Below, piece by piece: positions 9,044 through 17,217 of a DNA stretch of 64,000 nt. Source of the stretch: Sphingomonas abietis (GTDB taxonomy: Bacteria; Pseudomonadota; Alphaproteobacteria; Sphingomonadales; Sphingomonadaceae); assembly GCF_027625475.1 (NCBI RefSeq), contig NZ_CP115174.1, forward strand, positions 1,054,001 through 1,118,000, given 5' to 3'. Position 1 is the first letter of the stretch. Each line of letters begins with the position of its first letter. The translations under genes and the position numbers were made by a program. Below the pieces are notes generated by a model. The model did not search any database and was not told the origin of the DNA. It saw only the letters and a program-made list of their open reading frames with translations.

Positions 9044-9553
9044 CTATTGAGCCGCCGGCCCGAGGTCAACCGCCTGCCGCCTGTGGAGGCGATGATCGAG
9101 CTGGCGCAGCGTGCGATGCCGCCCCGGATGGCGCCAGCCGGGCGCCACCTCGGCGGCCGGGCCGAGCGCGAAGGCGCGGGCGGTGAGCGCGGCGTGAGGG
9201 ATCTGGAGAGTCCGCGCGCGATAGCGGCCGCCGGACCAGGCGAGGATGTCGAGATCGAGCACGCGCGCCCCCCAGCGGCGCGACGGGCGGCGCCCGAAAT
9301 CCCGCTCGATCCGCTTGAGCAGCACGAGCAGGGCCGCGGGCGGAAGATCGCTCGCCACCCGCACGGCGGCATTGGCATAGTCCCGATCGCTCGGCCCCAT
9401 CGCGCGGGTGCGCCGGGTGGCGCTCACCGCACGGACGGCGAGGCCGTGGTCGGCCATCGCTGCGATCGCCGCGCGCAGCACCGCCTCCGGCCGGCCATGG
9501 CGGCCATGCGGGCGGTTGGAGCCCAATCCGATGACATAGCTTGCCGATCCCAT
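9044..9553 (-). CDS. folK: 6-hydroxymethyl-dihydropterin pyrophosphokinase
   Basis: Transfers pyrophosphate from ATP to 6-hydroxymethyl-7,8-dihydropterin in folate synthesis. The 169 residues are the family length. Motifs are VIGLGSNRPHG (N-terminal pterin site) and the HPPK signature RRWGARVLDLDILAW with its metal-binding aspartates. Then comes IPHAALTARAFALGPAAEVAPGW, here split as IPHAALTARAF and LGPAAEVAPGW, the usual PHP..R.FVL.P..ei.P motif. It is divergent from the uracil-DNA glycosylase gene with a 23-bp gap. It supplies the folate on which gcvT, glyA and metF depend. Confidence 0.95.
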   Translation of the reverse strand: MGSASYVIGLGSNRPHGRHGRPEAVLRAAIAAMADHGLAVRAVSATRRTRAMGPSDRDYANAAVRVASDLPPAALLVLLKRIERDFGRRPSRRWGARVLDLDILAWSGGRYRARTLQIPHAALTARAFALGPAAEVAPGWRHPGRHRTLRQLDHRLHRRQAVDLGPAAQ

Positions 9554-9576
9554 GCGGGAGCGCCTATCGCGCCGCG

Positions 9577-10269
9577 ATGACCGTTGAAACCCTCGATCGT
9601 CCGGCCGAACCGCCGGCCGACTGCGCGCTGTGCCCCCGCCTCGCCGATTTCCGCCACGAGCAGCAGCTGGCGCAGCCCGACTGGTTCAACGCGCCGGTGC
9701 CGTCCTTTGGCGATCCCGAGGCGTGGCTGGCGATCGTCGGCCTCGCGCCGGGCCTGCACGGCGCCCATCGCACCGGCCGGCCGTTCACCGGCGATGGCGC
9801 CGGCACCCTGCTCTACGGGGCGCTGGCGACGGCCGGCCTGTCCGAAGGCGTGTTCGCCAACCGGCCCGACGACGGCCTGCGGCTGAACGGCGCGATCATC
9901 GTCAACGCGGTGCGCTGCGTGCCGCCGCAGAACCGGCCGACCCCGGAGGAGATCCGCACCTGCCGGCCCTTCCTCGAAACCATGCTGCGCTCCATGCCCA
10001 ACCTGCGGGTGGTGGTGGCGCTCGGCCAGATCGCCCACCAGTCGGCGGTGAAGGCGCTCGGCGGCAAGCTGCCCAAGCTGCCCTTCGGCCATGGCGCCGA
10101 GCATCGGCTGCACACCGGGCCGATCCTGCTCGATAGCTATCACTGCTCCCGCTACAACCAGAATACCGGGCGCCTCACCGCCGCGATGTTCGAGGCGATC
10201 TTCGCGCGCGCGGTGGAATTGCGGGAGAGCGGGGCGGCGTTTCGGCGGACGGGCGCCGACGCCGCCTGA
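9577..10269 (+). CDS. Uracil-DNA glycosylase, family 5 (UDGb)-like
   Basis: Removes uracil and probably other deaminated bases from DNA in base-excision repair. The 230 residues show an N-terminal CxxC (C16, C19) plus further cysteines in VRCVPP and RTCRPF, matching the four ligands of the [4Fe-4S] cluster. Motif A is GLAPGLHGAHRTGRPFTGDG, characteristic of the UDGb group. The late motif is HCSRYNQNTGRLT in place of HPSP. The absence of an Asp or Glu in motif A fits family 5, which is less uracil-specific. The ATG at 9577 is the first start after the divergent folK gene. Confidence 0.88.
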   Translation: MTVETLDRPAEPPADCALCPRLADFRHEQQLAQPDWFNAPVPSFGDPEAWLAIVGLAPGLHGAHRTGRPFTGDGAGTLLYGALATAGLSEGVFANRPDDGLRLNGAIIVNAVRCVPPQNRPTPEEIRTCRPFLETMLRSMPNLRVVVALGQIAHQSAVKALGGKLPKLPFGHGAEHRLHTGPILLDSYHCSRYNQNTGRLTAAMFEAIFARAVELRESGAAFRRTGADAA

Positions 10270-10278
10270 TCCGGCCGA

Positions 10279-11196
10279 TCACCCGCCGGCGTCGTTCGCC
10301 TTGATCAGCGCCATCAGCATCTCGGCCTGGGATCGCCGGGTGATCGCCGCGAAGCCGGCCTCCGCGATCCGCGCGCGTTCCCCGGCATCGGCGACGAGGG
10401 TCTGCGCCCGTTCGACCAGCCGGTCATAGGGCGCGATCGCCAGCCCGCCGAGATAGGGCTGCACCGCCGGGTCGGTCGCGTCGCCTTCGGTCAGCACGCA
10501 GACGCGGTTGGACAGGAGGTAGGAGATGCGGACAATCTCGAAGATGTTGCTGGCATAATAATGGAGGTTGAGGACGATCTTGGCGCGCGCGATCGCCGCG
10601 TCCCGCTTCTCGCCATAGACGTTGAACAGATTGACCAGCGTCAGTCCCGCCCCGAGCAGCCCGCGCAGGATCTCGGCGCGGCGCTCGTTGGTGGAGCCGT
10701 AGAACAGCACGTCGATGTCCTGCACCGGGGCGGGGCGGATGCGGGTCAGCACCGGGCTGTAGCCGATCTCCAGCAGGCCGGCATGGCCGACCCCGCGCGC
10801 CGCGAGATTGTCGCGGTTGCGCGGGCTGTAATCGAGCACCGGCAGATCGCGCAGCACCGCGGCATAGCGCGAGTTCATCCAGGCGCTGTCGTCCGACACC
10901 TGCTCGAGATTGATGACGACACTGTCGGGCGGCAGATATTGGGCGATGTCGGCGGGCAGCAGGTTGGCGCCGTAGATGATCGGCGCACGCCCGGCGAAGG
11001 CCCGCCCGTCGGTGACGATCGGGGCGGAGCCGCCGAGCGCCTCGAACGCGCCCTGCATCGCCAGCGCGACCTCGTCGAAGGCATGGCTATGGTCATAGCC
11101 GTCCGGCGTCACGATCCAGATGCAGTGACGGTCCTTATGGGCCTCCCAGCCGTTCGGAAAGGCTCTGAGATGCGGGGGGATGGCGGTGTGGGCCAT
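10279..11196 (-). CDS. Glycosyltransferase-like protein
   Basis: Product of 305 residues, soluble, with no signal peptide. The C-terminal half resembles a GT-B donor domain: DIDVLFYGSTNERRAEILRG, AKIVLNLHYYASNIFEIVRI (which resembles the E..R..l.. acceptor region) and a final R..R...A segment. The N-terminal half is unusual (ERHCIWIVTPDGYDHSHAF-like). Donor and acceptor cannot be deduced. ATG at 11196 is preferred; TTG 30 bp upstream is possible. It is convergent with the UDG gene, with 9 bp between stops, and no sugar-pathway neighbours are present. Confidence 0.65.
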   Translation of the reverse strand: MAHTAIPPHLRAFPNGWEAHKDRHCIWIVTPDGYDHSHAFDEVALAMQGAFEALGGSAPIVTDGRAFAGRAPIIYGANLLPADIAQYLPPDSVVINLEQVSDDSAWMNSRYAAVLRDLPVLDYSPRNRDNLAARGVGHAGLLEIGYSPVLTRIRPAPVQDIDVLFYGSTNERRAEILRGLLGAGLTLVNLFNVYGEKRDAAIARAKIVLNLHYYASNIFEIVRISYLLSNRVCVLTEGDATDPAVQPYLGGLAIAPYDRLVERAQTLVADAGERARIAEAGFAAITRRSQAEMLMALIKANDAGG

Positions 11197-11475
11197 CGCA
11201 GCCGATCCATTGTCTGACGAAGCCAAGGCGCTGCTCCCATGGTCGATTGTCGAATATGCTCGTGATCGTGCACACCGTCATTGCATTGGCGGGCGGCGCT
11301 GTCCAATCGGGCGTGCCCGGCGTGAGGCAGCGAACGCCGATCGAGGCTTGCGATCGTCCGGATATGAGCCCGACATGCGCCGCCACACTGGCGCCATGTT
11401 CGGGGCGGTAGTTGCGCTCGCGGTGCCGCTGCGGGAGAAGGGCATCGGCCTGTAGGGTTTCGAGAAGGGAGCGTC

Positions 11476-11640
11476 TTGGTCCATCTGACGCTGGCGATCG
11501 CGGATTTCATGCGTATCCTGATCATGGCGGCGCTCTATGCGGCGGCCTCGGCCGGCGGCATCCTCCTGCTCGGGATCGTGGCGCTGGGCGGCATCGTCTG
11601 GGGCGTGCGCCGCGCATTGGGAAGCCGACGGAAGGATTGA
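11476..11640 (+). CDS. Small single-pass membrane protein (54 aa)
   Basis: An open frame from TTG at 11476, preceded by AAGGGAG at 4-5 nt spacing, encodes 54 residues. It has a hydrophobic run from about residue 12 to 42 (ILIMAALYAAASAGGILLLG, then IVALGGIVWG) and a basic tail RRALGSRRKD, suggesting one or two transmembrane passes with the C-terminus in the cytosol. ATG at 11509 is an alternative start. I do not recognise a family. The repeat islet begins about 100 bp downstream. Confidence 0.5.
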   Translation: MVHLTLAIADFMRILIMAALYAAASAGGILLLGIVALGGIVWGVRRALGSRRKD

Positions 11641-11738
11641 TCCGGCGGGCGCGGTCGGGCGATGGACTCCTCCCTTCGCGGAGGCGACGCAATGGCAGGG
11701 ACAGGGGTCGCCCCAAGAGGCGCCCCTTCGCCATATCT

Positions 11739-11827
11739 CGTCACCCCGGACTTGATCCGGGGTCCAACTCCTTGGTTTTCGGCGGGACACGGAAGAGGCG
11801 GGATCCCGGACCAAGTCCGGGATGACG
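11739..11827. repeat. Dispersed palindromic repeat, kind B (copy 1)
   Basis: Inverted repeat whose arms are CGTCACCCCGGACTTGATCC and, on the complementary strand, CGTCATCCCGGACTTGGTCC. Each arm is itself a hairpin (CCCGGACTTGATCCGGG type). The second copy is at 12641-12717. Both copies bracket the islet that contains the gene at 12064. The space from 11641 to 12063 holds only repeats. Confidence 0.75.
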
Positions 11828-11848
11828 GAGAATGGAATGACGGCTCCC

Positions 11849-12013
11849 GCCCCAAACGCTGCCGTCGCGTGAAGCCCTCTCCCGCTTTCGCGGGAGAGGG
11901 TTGGGTGAGGGTCTTCTTCTGCGAGGCAACGACGGCTATCGCCCCAAACGCTGCCGCGGCGTGAAGCCCGCTCCCGCTTTCGTGGGAGAGGGTTGGGTGA
12001 GGGTCTTCTTCTG
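11849..12013. repeat. Tandem duplication, 92-bp period, of kind D repeat
   Basis: Two units begin GCCCCAAACGCTGCCG at 11849 and 11941 and run on through a CCCGCTTTCG-centred hairpin, GGTTGGGTGAGGG and GTCTTCTTCTG. The second unit loses similarity after 12013. The hairpin is CCCTCTCCCGC/GCGGGAGAGGG in unit 1 and is slightly decayed in unit 2. The arrangement looks like a duplicated mobile palindrome. Confidence 0.75.
11874..11943. repeat. Left arm of a 70-bp inverted repeat around the orphan gene
   Basis: These 70 bp are repeated in inverted orientation at 12541-12610 with one visible mismatch (TTTCGC here, TTTTGC in the partner). The arm contains the GGGAGAGGG hairpin, GGTTGGGTGAGGG, TCTTCTTCTGCGAGGC and AACGACGGCTATCGCC. 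The two arms enclose about 600 bp holding a single lower-GC gene. Confidence 0.85.
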
Positions 12014-12063
12014 GTGGAAAAGCGACAGGCGGCTTTCGAGCAGATGCCAGCAACCGCTGCCGG

Positions 12064-12465
12064 TCAGCTTCCAATAGGACGATCGATCAGATCGAACTTC
12101 GGCGACGCTGACGAAATGACATCGAGGCAAGCCCAGCCCGTTATGAACCTGTAGTGGGACGGATTTCCAACCACCTCCCTCCATGCCTGCGACTGAATTG
12201 CGAGAAATGCGGAACCGTCAACGCGATAGGCAAAGTGCTCAGGAATGAGACCTACCCATGGGCCATCATCCTCAGTGCTCAGTGGCATTTCATCGAGGAT
12301 GCGGACGATCGTCTGGTTGTCGAACTCGACCCGCAATAATCGGCTATCATCGTTCGGAATGATGAAATCCGCTTTCATGCTGTTGGTTTCCCAATGAAAG
12401 GCAGCGAGGTCGCTCAAGCTCGCCTTGACGGGCAATCCCGTCTCTATAGGTTCATACCGTAGCAT
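12064..12465 (-). CDS. Hypothetical protein in repeat-bounded islet
   Basis: Product of 133 residues, soluble, with no signal peptide. Features seen are a hydrophilic N-terminal half, the acidic motif DEMPLSTEDD, then HFAYRVDGSAF and HYRFITGWACLDVIS. From memory this resembles an uncharacterised proteobacterial family with a DEMPLSTE...HFAYRV...HYRFITGW pattern, but I cannot name a function. Base composition and codon use are visibly more AT-rich than the flanks. The gene lies within the 70-bp inverted repeat at 11874/12541, so it was probably acquired horizontally as a single-gene cassette. Its start MLRYEPIE is the first ATG of the frame. Confidence 0.7.
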   Translation of the reverse strand: MLRYEPIETGLPVKASLSDLAAFHWETNSMKADFIIPNDDSRLLRVEFDNQTIVRILDEMPLSTEDDGPWVGLIPEHFAYRVDGSAFLAIQSQAWREVVGNPSHYRFITGWACLDVISSASPKFDLIDRPIGS

Positions 12466-12540
12466 GACCGGACGCTATAATGGGAAAGGGAACGGCGGCA
12501 ACGGTGAACCTCTGCAAGCTGCGTTAACGTCAGCTACTGG

Positions 12541-12610
12541 GGCGATAGCCGTCGTTGCCTCGCAGAAGAAGACCCTCACCCAACCCTCTCCCGCAAAAGC
12601 GGGAGAGGGC
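12541..12610. repeat. Right arm of a 70-bp inverted repeat around the orphan gene
   Basis: Reverse complement of 11874-11943 with one mismatch. It begins GGCGATAGCCGTCGTTGCCT and ends with the CCGCAAAAGCGG-centred hairpin. The stretch 12466-12764 holds this arm and the kind B copy, and no other gene was seen. Confidence 0.85.
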
Positions 12611-12640
12611 TCGCGCCAATGACCGCAGTCCACCACTTCC

Positions 12641-12717
12641 CGTCATCCTGACGAAAGTCAGGATCCAGAGCCTCGGGCGATGGCGGTTCTGGATCCCGGA
12701 TCAGGTCCGGGATGACG
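12641..12717. repeat. Dispersed palindromic repeat, kind B (copy 2)
   Basis: Arms CGTCATCCTGACGAAAGTCA and, on the complementary strand, CGTCATCCCGGACCTGATCC, with an inner CCAGA/TCTGG pairing. It lies just downstream of aguB (stop 12765) and is related to 11739-11827. Confidence 0.75.
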
Positions 12718-12764
12718 ATGGAAGAGCGGCGGCATCCCACCCATCCACGCCCAATCAGACGTCC

Positions 12765-13616
12765 TCAGATATCCTGGGCCAGCCGCCCATAAAGATCCGG
12801 CCGGCGATCGCGGAAGAAGCCGAAGGCGGCGCGGTGGCGCTTGACCTGGGCGATGTCGACGGTGGCGACCAGCACGCCGGTCTCCTCCGCGCCGAACTCG
12901 GCCAGCATGTCGCCGCGCTCGTCGCAGATGAAGCTGTGGCCGTAGAAGATCTGGCCATTCTCGTTGCCGATCCGGTTCGACGCCACCACCGGCACCACGT
13001 TGGAGACGGCATGGCCGACCATCGCCCGGCGCCACAGCCGCGAGGTGTCGAGCGAGGGGTCGTGCGGCTCGGTGCCGATCGCGGTCGGGTAGAACAGCAC
13101 GTCCGCGCCCATCAGCATCATCGCGCGCGCCGTCTCGGGATACCATTGATCCCAGCAGACGCCGACGCCGAGCGTGGCGGGGGCGACGTCCGGCCACACC
13201 TTGAAGCCGGTGTTGCCGGGGCGGAAGTAGAATTTCTCCTCATAGCCCGGGCCATCGGGAATGTGGCTCTTGCGGTAGGTGCCGCGGATCGTGCCGTCCG
13301 GCCCGATCATCGCCAGCGTGTTGTAGTGATGCGGGCCGTCCGCCTCGAAGAAGCTGGTCGGGATCGCGACGTTCAGCTCGGCGGCGAGCGCCTGCATCGC
13401 CAGCACCGCCGGATGGCTGGCGGTGGGGCGGGCGTGGACGAAATAGCCCTCGTCCTCGGTCTGGCAGAAATAGGGCCCCTCGAACAATTCGGGCGGCAGG
13501 ATCACCTGTGCGCCCTTGGCGGCGGCCTCGCGCACCAGCTCGGACACGGCGGCGATATTGGCCTGCTCGTCGTCCGAGAAGGCGAGCTGCATGGCGGCGA
13601 CGGTGATCTGGGTCAT
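12765..13616 (-). CDS. aguB: N-carbamoylputrescine amidase
   Basis: Nitrilase-superfamily amidohydrolase converting N-carbamoylputrescine to putrescine, CO2 and ammonia. The 283 residues carry the Glu-Lys-Cys triad E43 (LPPELFEG), K116 (YRKSHIPDG) and C154 (GVCWDQWYPE). The DQWYPE context after the cysteine is typical of this subfamily. With aguA, two genes upstream on the same strand, it completes the agmatine-to-putrescine route. A DUF3147 gene lies between them, with gaps of 12 and 9 bp, so the three form one operon. Confidence 0.95.
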   Translation of the reverse strand: MTQITVAAMQLAFSDDEQANIAAVSELVREAAAKGAQVILPPELFEGPYFCQTEDEGYFVHARPTASHPAVLAMQALAAELNVAIPTSFFEADGPHHYNTLAMIGPDGTIRGTYRKSHIPDGPGYEEKFYFRPGNTGFKVWPDVAPATLGVGVCWDQWYPETARAMMLMGADVLFYPTAIGTEPHDPSLDTSRLWRRAMVGHAVSNVVPVVASNRIGNENGQIFYGHSFICDERGDMLAEFGAEETGVLVATVDIAQVKRHRAAFGFFRDRRPDLYGRLAQDI

Positions 13617-13628
13617 CGAAGGGGCTCT

Positions 13629-13979
13629 CTACAGGCGCACGCCGAAGCGGGCGGCGATCAGGGTGGTGAGGAGATAGGCGAGGATCGTCAGCACGCAACC
13701 GGCGAGCAGCGCCGCCCAGAAATCCATGCCCCGCCGCAGCAGCGCCGGGATCAGCAGGAACATCGGCAGCGACGGCAGCACATACCAGAAGGTCGCCTCG
13801 GCATGGGCGGCCATATTCTCGCTGTCCGGCCGATCGTGCCACAGCCAGATCATGCCCAGCACCGAGACCAAAGGCAGCGAGGCGATCAGCGCGCCGCCCG
13901 CCGGATAGCGCCGCGCCACCGTCGAGACGGCGGCGATCATGATCCCCGAGAGCAGCGCCCTGATCCAGAAGGCCAGCAT
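13629..13979 (-). CDS. DUF3147 family membrane protein
   Basis: Product of 116 residues with about four hydrophobic helices (ALLSGIMIAAVSTVARRYP, ALIASLPLVSVLGMIWL, YVLPSLPMFLLIPALL, ALLAGCVLTILAYLLTTLI) and little outside the membrane. It matches the DUF3147 pattern GALIASLP...D..aTFWYVLPSLPMF. Function is unknown. Its position between aguA and aguB hints at polyamine or agmatine transport or tolerance, but that is only context. Confidence 0.8.
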   Translation of the reverse strand: MLAFWIRALLSGIMIAAVSTVARRYPAGGALIASLPLVSVLGMIWLWHDRPDSENMAAHAEATFWYVLPSLPMFLLIPALLRRGMDFWAALLAGCVLTILAYLLTTLIAARFGVRL

Positions 13980-13988
13980 CGGCCGGGT

Positions 13989-14963
13989 TCAGACCCGTAG
14001 GATCTGCTGCGAGATGCAGTGCAGGCTGCCGCCGCCGGTGAGCAGGTGATCGGCGCGCACGCCGACCGCGACGCGATCGGGGAACAGGGCCTGGATCGCG
14101 GCGACGCCGGCTTCGTCGTGGGGCGAGCCATAGACCGGCACCACCACCGCGGCATTGCCGATGTAGAAGTTCATGTAGGAGGCCGGCACGATCTCGCCGT
14201 CGCGCTCGACCAGGCCGGGCGAGGGGATGGCGACGATCTCGACCCCGAACGCCTCGGCGCGCGCCTTGGCATCGGCATAGACGGCGGCGTTGGGATCGTC
14301 CGCGCCGCTCGCCACCGGCAGCGCCAGCCGGTTGGGGCCGACGAAGCGGGCGAGATTGTCGACATGGCCGTCGGTATGGTCGTGGCCGAGGCCGTCGCCC
14401 AGCCACAGCACCCGATCGACGCCGAGGTCGCGCGACAGCCGCGCCTCGATCTCGGCGCGGATCAGGTCCGGGTTGCGGTTGGGGTTGAGCAGGCATTGCT
14501 CGGTGGTGACGGCGAGGCCGGTGCCGTCGACGTCCAGCGCGCCGCCCTCGAACACCCAGTCGCACGGCGTGACGGCGAGGTCGCGGCTGGCCGCGAGCAG
14601 GCCGCCAATCTCCTCGTCGCCGGGGAGTTCGTACTTGTTGCCCCAATAGTTGAAGCGGAAATCGCGGGCGGTGCCGTCGCTCAGCATGATCGGGCCGGTA
14701 TCGCGCAGCCAGACGTCGCCGAACGGGCGCACCAGCACGGCGGCGACATCACCGGCCAAGTCGAGCGCGGCTTCGCCCGAAGCCTCGTCGGCACAGACCA
14801 GGATCGGGCGCTCGCCCTTGCCATCGGCCCACACCGCACGGGCGAACGCCACCACCTCGTCGCGCGCGGCGTCGAGATCGTCGAGCCACAGATCGGGATG
14901 GCTCGGAAAGCCGATCCAGACGGCGTCGTGGGGGGCCCATTCGGCGGGCTGGCGGACGGGCAT
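13989..14963 (-). CDS. aguA: Agmatine deiminase
   Basis: Hydrolyses agmatine to N-carbamoylputrescine. The 324 residues belong to the peptidyl-arginine-deiminase-like family: WLRDTGP (substrate Asp), FEGGALDVDG, GHDHTDGHVDN (catalytic His/Asp) and the nucleophile C316 in GGGSLHCISQQ near the C-terminus. The family is usually 340-370 residues, so this is a compact member. The ATG at 14963 has GAAGAGG about 5 nt upstream. It is first of the aguA-DUF3147-aguB operon and divergent from the S9 peptidase gene across 138 bp that probably hold both promoters. Confidence 0.95.
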   Translation of the reverse strand: MPVRQPAEWAPHDAVWIGFPSHPDLWLDDLDAARDEVVAFARAVWADGKGERPILVCADEASGEAALDLAGDVAAVLVRPFGDVWLRDTGPIMLSDGTARDFRFNYWGNKYELPGDEEIGGLLAASRDLAVTPCDWVFEGGALDVDGTGLAVTTEQCLLNPNRNPDLIRAEIEARLSRDLGVDRVLWLGDGLGHDHTDGHVDNLARFVGPNRLALPVASGADDPNAAVYADAKARAEAFGVEIVAIPSPGLVERDGEIVPASYMNFYIGNAAVVVPVYGSPHDEAGVAAIQALFPDRVAVGVRADHLLTGGGSLHCISQQILRV

Positions 14964-15101
14964 GGCAACCTCTTCATTGTGGCGGGTTCGTGATCGCGGG
15001 CCAAGCGCATGGCAGCGTTGGCGGTTCGGTGCAACGCATCTTGCCGCTGGCCCGACTTTACGGAACAAGCTGATCGGGGGATAATTCAGGGGCGTTACAA
15101 A

Positions 15102-17153
15102 ATGGGGAAATATGGGCGTGTGTGCCGGCTGGCGTTGCTGGCGGGCGCGGGCTGGGGCGTCTTCGCGTGCGGGGCATGGGGCGGGCCGCCAGTGCCGACG
15201 CAGAAGGTCACGCTGTCCGCCACGTTGACGGGGGACGCGGCGGATCTGTTCGGTTCGCGGGAAACGATCTGGGGCGCCAGCCTGTCGCCCGATGGCAGCA
15301 AGGTTCTTTTCCTGACATCCAACCAGCGATCGGGAACCCAGCTGATGGTCGCCTCGTCCGCGGGCGGCAGGCCTCCCACCCAGATCCTGCAATCGGACGG
15401 CACGCCGATGACGCTGCGCTGGTGCGATTGGGCGGATGACAGCCGGATCGTCTGCGACGTTACCGGTTCCGATGTGGTCAATGCCGAATTGGTCGGCTTC
15501 CAGCGGCTGATGGCCATCGATGTGGATGGCAAGAACAGCAAGCTGCTATCCCAGCAGGGCAGTATGAACGATGCGCTGCGGATCAGCCAATTTAGCGCCG
15601 ATGTGATCGACTGGAACGAGGGTCGCAACGGCAAGTTGCTGATGGCGCGCGATCATGTGCCGGAACAGACGACCGGCACCCGCCTCGCCAATACCGCGGA
15701 TGGCCTTGGCGTAGATATGGTCGACACGCACAGTCTTGCGGCGACCAAGGTGGAGGCGGCGAACCCCAGCGCCATTGCTTATATCGGCGATGGCAAGGGC
15801 GCGGTGCGCCTGATGGCCACGGAGGCCCTCAGCAGCGGCGGCAATCTGTCGGGCGTGCGCAAATGGTTTTACCGGCGCCGCGGTAGCCGGAACTGGGAAG
15901 GCTTTTCCGATGTGAAGGCGGACGGCCACGGCCTGCGCCCGCTTTCCGTCGATTATGCCAGTGATACGGTCTATTGCCTCGATGACAGGGATGGGCGTGA
16001 CAAGCTGTATCGGGTTGCGCTCGACGGATCGATGAAGACGGAACTGATCTATGCCGATCCCAAGGCGGATGTGGACGATGTGCTCCGGCTCGGTCGGCAG
16101 GCGCGCCTGATCGGCGCGGCGACCACCACCGATCAGGGCAGCGTCGCCTATTTTGATCCGGAATATCAGAAACTGGCCGGGGCGCTTTCCAAGGCTCTGC
16201 CCAATCTCCCACAGATCGAATTCGTCGGCAGCAGCGCGGACGAGACCAAGCTTCTGTTGTCGGCAGGCAGCGACACCGATCCCGGCCGCTATTATGTGTT
16301 CGACAAGACGACCAAGCATCTCAATGAGATCGCGCTGGTGCGCCCGCAGTTGGAGAATGTACCGCTGGCGACGATGACTCCCGTGACCTTCAAGGCGGCG
16401 GATGGCACCGTGATCCCGGCCTATCTGACGTTGCCGCCATCGGGTCCGAAAAAGGGATTGCCGGCGATCGTGATGCCGCATGGCGGTCCCGCCTCGCATG
16501 ACAATTGGGGCTTCGACTGGCTTGTGCAGTTCTTCGCGCATCAAGGTTATGCGGTGTTGCAACCCGAATTCCGGGGATCAACCGGCTATGGCGATGACTG
16601 GATGCTCCAGAACGGCTTCAAGAGCTGGCGCACCGCGATCGGCGACGTCACCGATGCCGGGCGCTGGCTGGTCGCGCAGGGCATTGCCGCGCCGGATAAG
16701 CTTGCGATCGTCGGCTGGTCTTACGGCGGCTATGCGGCCCTCCAGTCCAATGTTCTCGATCCGGATCTGTTCAAGGCCGTAGTCGCGATCGCGCCGGTGA
16801 CCGACCTCGATGTTCTCAGGAGCGAGTCGCTGGGCTTCACCAATCACAATCTGGTGAGCGACTTCATCGGATCGGGCGCCGCGATCACCGATGGATCGCC
16901 GGCGCGGCACGCGGCGATGTTCAAGGCGCCGGTGATCCTGTTCCATGGCACGACGGACCAGAATGTCGGCGTCGGCGAATCCCGCCTGATGAACGATCGC
17001 CTGCGCGCTGCGGGCAAGCAGAGCAGCGTCGTGATCTACCCGAATCTCGATCATCAGTTGCCTAGCGGCGAGATCCGGGCGGACATGCTGCGGCGCGCGG
17101 ATGCCTTCCTGCGCCAGTCGATGCACCTCGCCGCAGCGGGGCAGGCCAACTGA
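15102..17153 (+). CDS. S9 family (prolyl oligopeptidase) peptidase, exported
   Basis: Product of 683 residues with an N-terminal signal or anchor region (RLALLAGAGWGVFACGAWG). A beta-propeller-like domain follows (WGASLSPDGSKVLFLTSN and repeats). The C-terminal alpha/beta hydrolase domain starts near residue 425. The triad is S540 (GWSYGGYAA), D619 (HGTTDQNV) and H651 (LDHQLP), with the oxyanion segment HGGPASHDNWGFD. These peptidases act in the periplasm on short peptides, and sphingomonads often carry several paralogues. The VFACG segment could be a lipobox-like site, so lipoprotein status is unresolved. Confidence 0.9.
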   Translation: MGKYGRVCRLALLAGAGWGVFACGAWGGPPVPTQKVTLSATLTGDAADLFGSRETIWGASLSPDGSKVLFLTSNQRSGTQLMVASSAGGRPPTQILQSDGTPMTLRWCDWADDSRIVCDVTGSDVVNAELVGFQRLMAIDVDGKNSKLLSQQGSMNDALRISQFSADVIDWNEGRNGKLLMARDHVPEQTTGTRLANTADGLGVDMVDTHSLAATKVEAANPSAIAYIGDGKGAVRLMATEALSSGGNLSGVRKWFYRRRGSRNWEGFSDVKADGHGLRPLSVDYASDTVYCLDDRDGRDKLYRVALDGSMKTELIYADPKADVDDVLRLGRQARLIGAATTTDQGSVAYFDPEYQKLAGALSKALPNLPQIEFVGSSADETKLLLSAGSDTDPGRYYVFDKTTKHLNEIALVRPQLENVPLATMTPVTFKAADGTVIPAYLTLPPSGPKKGLPAIVMPHGGPASHDNWGFDWLVQFFAHQGYAVLQPEFRGSTGYGDDWMLQNGFKSWRTAIGDVTDAGRWLVAQGIAAPDKLAIVGWSYGGYAALQSNVLDPDLFKAVVAIAPVTDLDVLRSESLGFTNHNLVSDFIGSGAAITDGSPARHAAMFKAPVILFHGTTDQNVGVGESRLMNDRLRAAGKQSSVVIYPNLDHQLPSGEIRADMLRRADAFLRQSMHLAAAGQAN

Positions 17154-17154
17154 G

Positions 17155-17192
17155 GCCAAAAGAAAGGGGCGGCCCCTTGCGGAGCCGCCCCT
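17155..17192 (-). terminator. Intrinsic terminator of rpsD
   Basis: Read on the minus strand, AGGGGCGGC pairs with GCCGCCCCT across a 10-nt loop and is followed by TTTCTTTTGG. It lies 25 bp past the rpsD stop and 11 bp past the convergent S9 peptidase stop, so it may serve both genes. Confidence 0.85.
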
Positions 17193-17217
17193 GATCTTGT
17201 CGGCAAAAGCCGCCGGA

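Noticed and set aside
11849..12013. CRISPR-like direct repeats
   Set aside because: Only two units of 92 bp, with no unique spacers; better explained by tandem duplication of a palindromic element.
13989..15392. Longer minus-strand start for aguA
   Set aside because: The extension would run into the divergent S9 peptidase gene. The conserved AguA N-terminus begins at the ATG at 14963, which has a ribosome-binding site.
17155..17192. Attenuator within an rpsD-S9 peptidase transcript
   Set aside because: The two genes are convergent. The T-tract on the minus strand marks a plain rpsD terminator.
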